From: CALCKW01 sp033852095
GTDB lineage: Bacteria; Pseudomonadota; Gammaproteobacteria; CALCKW01
Reading direction: 5' to 3'
Length of the DNA stretch: 22,615 nt
NCBI GenBank assembly: GCA_033852095.1
Contig: JAWSVD010000001.1
Coordinates: 1-22,615 of the forward strand
Below the pieces are notes generated by a model, which saw only the letters and a program-made list of their open reading frames with translations, was not told where the DNA came from and ran no database searches. Below, one piece after another: positions 21,000 to 22,615 of this stretch. A program made the position numbers and the translations under genes. Each line of letters opens with the position of its first letter. Position 1 is the stretch's first letter.

Positions 21000-21092
21000 A
21001 TGAAATTGGCAAATTCACTCAAGAGTGCTCGTTGTTATCAGCTTCGTTCGGCAGCGTTATGCGCTCAGGTGCTTAAGGCGGTGTACGCATGA
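21000..21092 (+). CDS. Small ORF (30 aa) translationally coupled to the TPR-like gene
   Basis: An ATG at 21000 with AGGA about 10 bases upstream opens 30 codons (MKLANSLKSA to LKAVYA). The stop overlaps the start of the next gene as ATGA. The peptide is basic and amphipathic with two Cys, and has no recognised family. The next gene has no good ribosome site of its own, so this ORF may serve as a leader that loads ribosomes for it, or be a small partner peptide. Confidence 0.45.
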   Translation: MKLANSLKSARCYQLRSAALCAQVLKAVYA

Positions 21093-22234
21093 ATAATTCT
21101 TTGCTTAAAGAACATAGCTCGCACATCAAGGTGGTGTCGCTTAAGCACAGTGACGTCATCAAAAACACTGTGCTGCACGCAGCAGAGCGCTTGCTCAGTC
21201 GCAGCCTGCTCGGCGAAGATTTGCTGAATGTGATGGTGCAGACGCAGCTGCAGTTGCTGAGCCACGAATCGAGCGGGCAAATACTGGCCTTCTGTCGTGA
21301 CTTCCTGAAAGACCCCAGTCTTGTAAATCCTTCGCAGTATGAGGCGATTTACGCCATTGCCTATTGTCTGATAGAGGATACCTGCAAGCCGGATGATTTG
21401 GCGGATCTCAACTTGAGGCACCGGCATCTGCGCAGCGGCCTACTGGCAGAAATCCAAGCTGTCGGGCTGCGTTATTTGGTCTTGGTCTACTGGCGCAGCG
21501 GCCGCTTTGAACAGGCGGCAGAGGCCTTTGCACTGTTGGCCAGTCAGCTGGATCAGCGGCCCGACCGTAGAAATATGTGGCACTTGTGCACGCTGGTTTC
21601 CGTTATCTGTAATGACGAGCAGCAACACCGTATGGCACGGCGCTACTCCATGCGGGCACTGGGAAGTGCGCATGCGTTGGAAGAGAGTTGTCTGGTGGAC
21701 CGTGCAAGCTACGGGTACGCTAACTCGCTTTCACTTGCTCAGCGTCAGGGTGCATCGATGGACAGTTTCGCGCATTTAAGGGGCTTGGTAGAGTCTCAAA
21801 ATGCAAGCCTTGACCCGGTGTTGGAGTTTCTGGTTTTGGTGGGTTCCGGCCGAGACGCCATTCACCGCGGAGACTGCTCGCAGGCGGCGCATTTTATCGG
21901 TCAAGCCAAAGAACGCTCCATGGGTCCGCGCATTGCGACGCGTTATATGCTGTTGACAGAAGAGGCGCGTCTGGCGCATTTCAAAGACCAGACCTTGATC
22001 AGGGACAGCAAGCTGGAAGAGATGCGCTGGTTGCACGAAGGCTACCCGAGTCGTCTCAAGACCCGCGTGTGGAACCACGTCTGCGCAGATATCAACAATT
22101 CCGAGCGGTACCATCTGATGGACGGCAACCTCAGTTTGATCCCCCGTGAGGCGGCCAACGGGTTGCGCACGATCACGGCCCGCTGTCAGGCTTCCGTGCG
22201 CTGCGCAGAGCAGGCTGCACAGAGTGGTACATAG
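21089..22234 (+). CDS. Unrecognised helical, TPR-like protein
   Basis: This 381-residue protein has no signal peptide or membrane segment. I do not recognise the family. It is almost wholly helical. Segments such as YWRSGRFEQAAEAFALLASQ (about residues 135-154) and RGDCSQAAHFIGQAKERS (about 258-275) look like TPR helices, with others between them. This resembles the ligand- or peptide-binding half of regulators, but no DNA-binding domain is visible. Composition is GC-rich like the rest of the window, unlike the AT-rich stretch before it. Its ATG overlaps the stop of a 30-codon ORF. Possible roles are a scaffold, chaperone or peptide-sensing protein; none is proven. Confidence 0.7.
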   Translation: MNNSLLKEHSSHIKVVSLKHSDVIKNTVLHAAERLLSRSLLGEDLLNVMVQTQLQLLSHESSGQILAFCRDFLKDPSLVNPSQYEAIYAIAYCLIEDTCKPDDLADLNLRHRHLRSGLLAEIQAVGLRYLVLVYWRSGRFEQAAEAFALLASQLDQRPDRRNMWHLCTLVSVICNDEQQHRMARRYSMRALGSAHALEESCLVDRASYGYANSLSLAQRQGASMDSFAHLRGLVESQNASLDPVLEFLVLVGSGRDAIHRGDCSQAAHFIGQAKERSMGPRIATRYMLLTEEARLAHFKDQTLIRDSKLEEMRWLHEGYPSRLKTRVWNHVCADINNSERYHLMDGNLSLIPREAANGLRTITARCQASVRCAEQAAQSGT

Positions 22235-22514
22235 AGAGGCCGCCGATGCTCTTGTGGCTTATCTGCCCTACAAGGGTGCCTGCAATGTGTATTCCGTAGA
22301 GCGGTATAAGCGAAGCGCATCCGCGGCGATGCTGGGTGTGTAGACCGGTCGTTGCGGAGCGGTATCCGGGTGTGCGCAGCAATTTCAATCTCGGGTCATG
22401 CACTGAGTTCAAGCAAACGAGCTCGAGGCTTGTGATGATTCTATTCCTTGGGTAAGCAGTGTCGATTTGGTAATTCAGCGGCTTCGATGCCCAGACTCGC
22501 CTGAGCGGGCGACG
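22235..22514. other. Downstream region without a convincing gene
   Basis: Open frames here on both strands look like chance. I see no clear terminator after the TPR-like gene. Composition is mixed. Confidence 0.4.
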
Positions 22515-22548
22515 TACTTTTGCAGCTAGGCGCGCCCTCCCAAAAGTA
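22515..22548. repeat. Inverted repeat TACTTTTG / CAAAAGTA around GGCGCGCC
   Basis: The perfect 8-bp arms TACTTTTG (22515-22522) and CAAAAGTA (22541-22548) enclose 18 bases that include the palindrome GGCGCGCC (22529-22536). A further small hairpin, GCTACTTCGTAGC (22589-22601), lies near the edge. This looks like part of a dispersed intergenic repeat. No gene is visible to the window end. Confidence 0.5.
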
Positions 22549-22615
22549 AACAATAGTTTGCGTCCGGCCAGGATCCCTCGCCCTCGACGCTACTTCGTAG
22601 CCTAGGCGGCGCCAC

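Overview
This 22.6 kb window looks like the chromosome of a free-living, probably aquatic gammaproteobacterium. The grounds are an OprI/Lpp-type lipoprotein, a Pel-type exopolysaccharide module, a Sox thiosulfate-oxidation operon, ZapE and a bufferin (MNIO) operon. By eye the base composition is GC-rich, except for an AT-rich gene-free stretch at about 20.0-21.0 kb. I see no rRNA, tRNA, CRISPR array, transposase or phage gene. I cannot name the genus.

Layout from left to right. (1) 1-1565, minus strand: a possible partial gene at the left edge, a short Lpp/OprI-like lipoprotein ending in Lys, and an L,D-transpeptidase that could tether it to peptidoglycan. (2) 1663-4574: a CPA1 Na+/H+ antiporter and an HNH nuclease on the minus strand, and a YgjP-type metallopeptidase on the plus strand. 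A strong stem-loop follows the antiporter. (3) 4598-9713, minus strand: pelD-pelE-pelF-pelG in overlapping operon order. pelA, pelB and pelC are not beside it. PelD keeps an RGLD c-di-GMP I-site. The PelF-like protein has lost the usual active-site motifs of the family, and PelG is also divergent. (4) 9924-12377, plus strand, divergent from pelD: a MotA-like membrane protein without a MotB partner, a PilZ c-di-GMP receptor and zapE.

(5) 12432-15445, minus strand: soxW-soxX-soxY-soxZ-soxA behind a perfect-consensus sigma70 promoter that contains a palindrome. soxB and soxCD are absent from the window. (6) 15651-17342: a divergent marR / PLP-aminotransferase pair sharing two identical-class operators, GTCAA-N5-TTGAC. 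(7) 17415-19319, minus strand: a bufferin operon in the order MNIO (BufB), BufC, Cys-rich precursor (BufA2-like). Unusually, the precursor carries a lipoprotein signal. (8) 19320-21000: a long gene-free, AT-rich stretch. (9) 21000-22234, plus strand: a 30-codon small ORF overlapping (ATGA) an unrecognised helical, TPR-like 381-residue protein. The right edge holds an inverted repeat and no clear gene.

The part most likely to be new is 4.6-11.2 kb. It is a c-di-GMP-centred neighbourhood with two predicted receptors (PelD and PilZ), a pseudo-glycosyltransferase in the PelF position, a PelG-like transporter and an orphan MotA-like protein. The lipidated bufferin precursor is the second point of interest. 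All family assignments rest on motif reading and memory of the families; no search was run.
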